Shown here: positions 51,701-57,700 of the stretch, piece after piece
How positions within the stretch are numbered: the first letter of the stretch is position 1
Layout of the letters: each line of letters begins with the position of its first letter
DNA from: Apostichopus japonicus
Taxonomy: Eukaryota > Echinodermata > Holothuroidea > Aspidochirotida > Stichopodidae
Length of the DNA stretch: 64,000 nt
NCBI RefSeq assembly: GCF_037975245.1
Contig: NC_092582.1
Coordinates: 9,325,501 to 9,389,500, forward strand
Direction: 5' to 3'
The notes under the pieces: generated by a model
Database searches by the model: none
What the model saw: the letters and a program-made list of their open reading frames with translations, nothing else
What the model was told of the DNA's origin: nothing
Translations under genes and position numbers: made by a program

Positions 51701-54700
51701 TGATATTTGATGCCAGTATATCACAGTCTAAGCAGGAAAGTGATCTAAGCTTGGTGACCATGAGTAATCTGTTAGAACTACTTTAGGGGCAGAATTTGCT
51801 GGTCAGTGTAACCCGATTCCCTTGTGTTGTTGAGCTACTGTACCAGTGCTTTACCATAATGGCCATTGAGCTGTATGCATAGTTTAGTTAATTAAACATT
51901 GCATACATACAACACTGTACTATAGACTCATGGCAGCCCTCCACTGAATTGGTTTTCCTTTCATAGATGGTGGGTTGAGCCACTGCAGCATTGCTGCTCT
52001 AGTTTCCACCTCAAATGCATTTTTGGACACATTCTTTGGGCCCAAATTATATTTGGGACTTTTTGGGTCCATGTTGTATTCACATTGCAATAACTCTGCA
52101 ACCTTAAGTCAGATTATAGCCAGACTTGGTATAATAGTTGCTGGCTAATTGCTGGTCATCTGGGCCCACAAAATTCCGGGCCCATTTTTGTGCCAGGTGG
52201 GCCAAATTATATTTCAACCTAAATGCAGTTTGGGACACATTTTTCGGGCCAAATTTGTGAGGCCCAATATTTTCGGGACCATTGGAGCCCACATATATTG
52301 GGGTTCAAATTTGGGAGCAAATATATACTTTTGAGCCACTTTGTCTGTAACAAATATATTTAGAACCATTTAAACGCAAAATTTTATCGGACCTACACTA
52401 CACTGTACAGTACATTGGGAAAGCTACAGTATGTAAGGTACCAATCATTACAGCTGGATGTGGCATATATTCTACAATTTAAAAGTTAACATTCTAAAAT
52501 TACATTTTGTGCATGTGCAGTGTAACAAGCAGAGCAAATATTAATGAATGTGTCAAAAACGATAAGACCATTTTGCAACAGTATGAGTGAATGATGTCAT
52601 TACGGCGATTGAGCTGAAATTTTTATTGGTTTTCTTTGTGTTAATAAGCTCTCACAATATTTGCATAGAGGGAAAGAAAAAAGAGAAGAAAAACAAAACT
52701 CTTGTTTGTTGTTTAACTGAATCAATTTGCAAGAATCACTTGCATGTGCATGCCAAATGTTTCTTTACCTATCTTGGCTTCAAAATATGTCAAAATCCAT
52801 TAATTAATTATCATGAATTATCTTGAGTTCATTTAATTTGTTGAGAGATCTTTGAGTGAAAGGAAAAAGTGAGGCCTGTGACATAGTGTGGGAGTTAATT
52901 AACAGTAAATGATAGTTTGAGCAGTGCTGGGTATTTACTTCGCTCCTCGCTTACCTGTCTCCCCACACCCTTATCACCCTCATTCTACCGCGCCTAGAAT
53001 GTCCTGGTAACCTTTTAACACTGTGCACCCTCTATGATCGGCTCAACCGGTCACCGCCCTTCCTTCTCATGAGACGAAAGCCCCTCCAAAGGGATCTCTG
53101 CCTTGGAGTCCAGTAAATGTAAATTAACAGTAAATGATAGTTTGAGCAGTGCTGGGTATTTGTGATAACCTGCCCATGCAACCACACCAACTGCACTGCA
53201 CATTCAGGGATCAGTCAACTGCGTACATGACTTTGCCTAGATGAGGTTAGTTTTAGTTTTCCAGGTTCAGGTGTTGGTGGAAGGACAACAATATACATGG
53301 TGTCAGTGTCCAGACTTGACACTAAAATTCCACCATAAAAGTCACAAACCTGAGAGCAGCAATTTTTTCCAAACTCAGTGTGTACATAACCAGTACAGTA
53401 TAATGACAACGGTATTGAGAAGTGAAGGTAAACCTTCTCATATTTAATACCCTTCTGGGACAATATCCTCAAGTGAAAAAACAAAACAAAAGAAAAACTG
53501 TGCAATGGGTACCAGGTACTGCCATTTTGTGAGGGCACTAACAGTTCACCAACTTGAGCCAGCTGTTGTGGTCAAATAACTCTTTCCATATTACAAGTAA
53601 AACTAAAAGTATTTCTTTTGTTTTTGTTACATGGGAATATTTAAAGAGGTAGACTGAGTTCATGCATCCTAGTACTTTCCTTGGAGGTCAACAGAAGTCA
53701 AAAGTCTGAAAATGTTTAGAACATTACTCTGTGACGTTTAATTATCTCGACATAGGATGTCGGAGATATGAAAATGAAACCCCTTCTTTTTTTCCTCACC
53801 TGGATTATGTCTTTGCCCAAACACAATCTTTTATAATCCCAAATTGTGTAATTTCACTGTACTGTACATTGCTGATCTAGGCATGTAAAGCAGTACTAGT
53901 TCTTTATGCTCATTACTCACATAGGTATCGTACATGTACTGTACGTAGTAATAGCCTTAGATTTCAAAGGACCTGTCTGAGGGTGTGGACCCGACCTACA
54001 AAAATAGTGCACCATGTAGAGAGTGTTAGAACTAGACAACTAAACTATCTCAGCATGTTTTGTAAATCAAATATGTTTGAACGTAATTGGTGATCCGTGT
54101 GATGTTGGGAAACATTCATTGGACGCATGCTTTCATCTCTTGAACCAAAAAACACCATCAAAGACAACTTTGGCTTTGGTTTGAAATTTTTGATAAAAAG
54201 AGTACATTTGTCCTGATTGTGTGATTATCTCTAGATGCCATACTGTAGTACCAAAACCAATGTAGTGAGGGATTGGTTTAGTATAATGCGGCTTTAAAAA
54301 TACTTATAAGCAGGAAACATCAGGCATGTACAGTATGTGATATTGGCCTACCTCAGCTTTAGGGTTAAAAATCAAATTACAGTAGATCTCTTTTCAATTT
54401 GAGAAACCGTTTAATCAGGATTACTGTAAGGACAACTCCAGATGTGTCCCTACAGTAGATGTAGACGCAAAAGTGATTCTTGAGCATATAACTACAATTT
54501 GTACCCGATTTACAATTGTCTTTACCCACGCAGGATTTATACTTTTGATTGATTTCCTCACAAAGATTGTTAAGCCTGATGTCATCATTCATGTATGGTT
54601 CAGTGTACAGCTTCTCAAACTGCAATCCAATATCCCGTTTTCATGTATTAAGTAAAATTTGAGGTTTTGTCAGTAACAGGAACAATCAAGGCCTTAAGAG

Positions 54701-57700
54701 GAAGTTATTAGATTTATGGTAGTCATGGCTCTATTGGTTTGCAAATATTGACACTATTAATCACTTTTGATGACATCTTGTTGCGGACATTTATGGAAGT
54801 GAAGTACATTTTATTAATGTACGATCATGCATCCATCATGTCAACATATATCATGGTTCAATACATATATTAATGTAATACATATAATACAATATAACTA
54901 ATGTATTATTAATGTTATCCTTATCACAAAATCAAAATCACAATGACAACACTTTTGTAATATTGCATGCTATGCAGTTACACACGTTCACTGGATATGA
55001 AATCAGAGATGTATGTGTGTTACTGTTGAACTGCCGATATTGATATACTGTACGTCTATTTTCACTTTACATGTATGTTAACAAACATTGCCTTCATAGA
55101 ATACTGTAGATGCCTAGCATCTTGAATATAAAGTTGTTGTTGTGCTCTTCAATCTAAGTCAGGTTTTGTTGGGATTAACTTAAAATTAGGTAAGTTAGGA
55201 TTTCTCTTACCAATTTTGTCCTTACAAGGATTTTCGGGTTACAACAATGTGAAACTTACATTGGAAAGAAACATAATCCACATGGCATGTTGAAGACCCC
55301 ATCTCAATAGCATGCCCCTGGCCTAACTCAACTAAATATATGGTTGATTAAATGTACCTTTTGTTTGCAAAGCTTTCATCTACAATATTCGGGGGGGGGG
55401 AGGGGGGAGGGGGGAGAGTTGAGTTGAGTCATAGCCAGAGATCTGTGATGTCACCTGGATAAATGCTCTTACCTTTACTTAGGCTGTTATAATCTTTTTG
55501 TTGATTATCCTTGACACCTGAACAATATGTTTGGAATGTTTGTTTAGCTGCCAAAGGTCTCTGCACTTTCATCAAAATGTATCATTTAAAAAAAAACACT
55601 TTTCTTTTGTGGATAAATGCTACACTTATTATATAGAAACATAAAGACATTTTCAGCTGAGGCATGCTGATGACATCATCCCTTCTGCTGTTGCCTGATT
55701 CATTTACAAAATATCACAAAATTTTGAAAAATAATTCCCATCTTTGTGGTACAAAATGCTACAGATGAGGATTTGGTTTTCATCATGGATTCATGAAATT
55801 TTCAGCAATTTCGAACAAAGTCTGTATAGACTGTCAGTATTTACTTCGCTCCTCTCTTACCTGTCTCCCACTCCACATCTTCACTTTCCCATCTACCGAA
55901 CTACACATTGGAACGTTTCAGCTCGGCACCCTGAGGCCTGAGCACTGCCCACTTACACATTTTCATCAACAAAATTTGCGTTTTGATCGTTTTTTGACGA
56001 TTTTTGTGATTGAATTTATATCTCCTGGAATATCTTCTCCCATCACTTCTAAGAAGCACTGTATAAGTATCCATTTGCTTTCAATGTACTGTATTTTCAT
56101 GCATTTGCTCTCCCTCACTGTTGACTGTTGTTCATCATATCCTTTGTACATCAGTTTGTACAGTAACAATAGCTTCTAGTACTATATGATAATATTTTAA
56201 TATTTGCTTTTTATATAGCGCTTTACACCAGCGATAGGTCTCAAAGCACTTTGCAGATGTTATATTACCCCTGGTCAATGATAACCTGTCCCAGATTCAA
56301 TCCCTCCAGTCGGCAGCAGTTATATACTGCGCCCAATGACAAGTTACTGTACCTCACAGGTACCCATATAAACCCCTGGGAGGAGAGAGTCAATTGAGAT
56401 ATAAGCATCTTGCCCAAGGACACAACGTAATGAACTAGGCTGGAATCGAACCAGCAATCCTTGGATCACGAGTCCGACGCCTTAGCAAATTGGCAACTAT
56501 TCTCTCATATATACAGTACTTTCTAAGAAGTAGAGTTGACTTGTTTTTTTTTGTCTTGATATAATTTACATATTGTTTTCAACCAGTCGTATCAAACCTG
56601 TACAGTAGTAATATACCTGTATATATGACTATTGTCATTGCGTCATGGAATTGGAATTTTGGCACTATATCAAGTAGCTGCTTGCTTTGGCTGTATATAT
56701 TGTATGCCATCAGAAATGGTCAATATATATATCTGCAGGTACCAGACAATGTGTCATTGTATTAACGACGCAACCTGTATGCATTACAACATATTGAGAA
56801 ACGTTTCTTGGCATATAAGATCCTAGGTCACAGTTTCGCACGAATTACATTAAAGAAAAATCTGGATGAAATACGCACAATGCTGGCACTTTGGATGTTA
56901 GCATGAGAGAGAGGGCACAGACTGGATGGGCGGTTAATAGAGGGCGCACAGTGTGAAAAGGTTATCAGTTCATTCTAGGCACGGTAGAATAAGAGTGCAA
57001 AAGGTTGTGGGGAGACAGGTAAGCTTGTCACTAGTAAATATCCAAGCCAGTAAGTTTCGGGATATATACACAAGCCGAACATGAAGTTTTTATTCCATTT
57101 GGGAGATCACGCAGATTCACTGTTTCTTCATACACACAAGGCTGAATACTTGATCAAGTCTTATATATAATTTCACTTGAGCCTTATGTTGTTCAATTAA
57201 ATGTTTTTCCTTTATATATTACAAGGTTAAAGCAGCACTTTGCGTTTGGTCGCCGTTTTCTACTTTTTTGACATGTCCATCGATTGTTTTACATATATCA
57301 ATCACAAAACAGCAAACTAAGATATTAGCCAAGTTTTTCCCTGCCAACAACGTTAATTGGCGAGTAATTAAGGATATTTGCAGATAATGAGAAGAGTGTC
57401 CTCGACAAATTCCACAGTTAAAATTAATCGCATACAGTTCCGCCAAACCCACTAGTTTGAATTCAACCAATCAGAGATGAAGGTTTAGTTATGAGCCGTT
57501 GCTAAAAATAGATTAAAGACTTTGCGTTGGTACAACCAGGGAGATGTAATGGAACTCCCTGGTACAACTGCATGCAATATAGACTGTACATAAATCAAGC
57601 ATAGTGTTTTATTGGTCAATGACGTTCATTGTGTTTAAATATTCATATCATGGGCGAGGTTTATTGGGTTCTAACGGTAAATATCTTGGCGAAAAACAAA

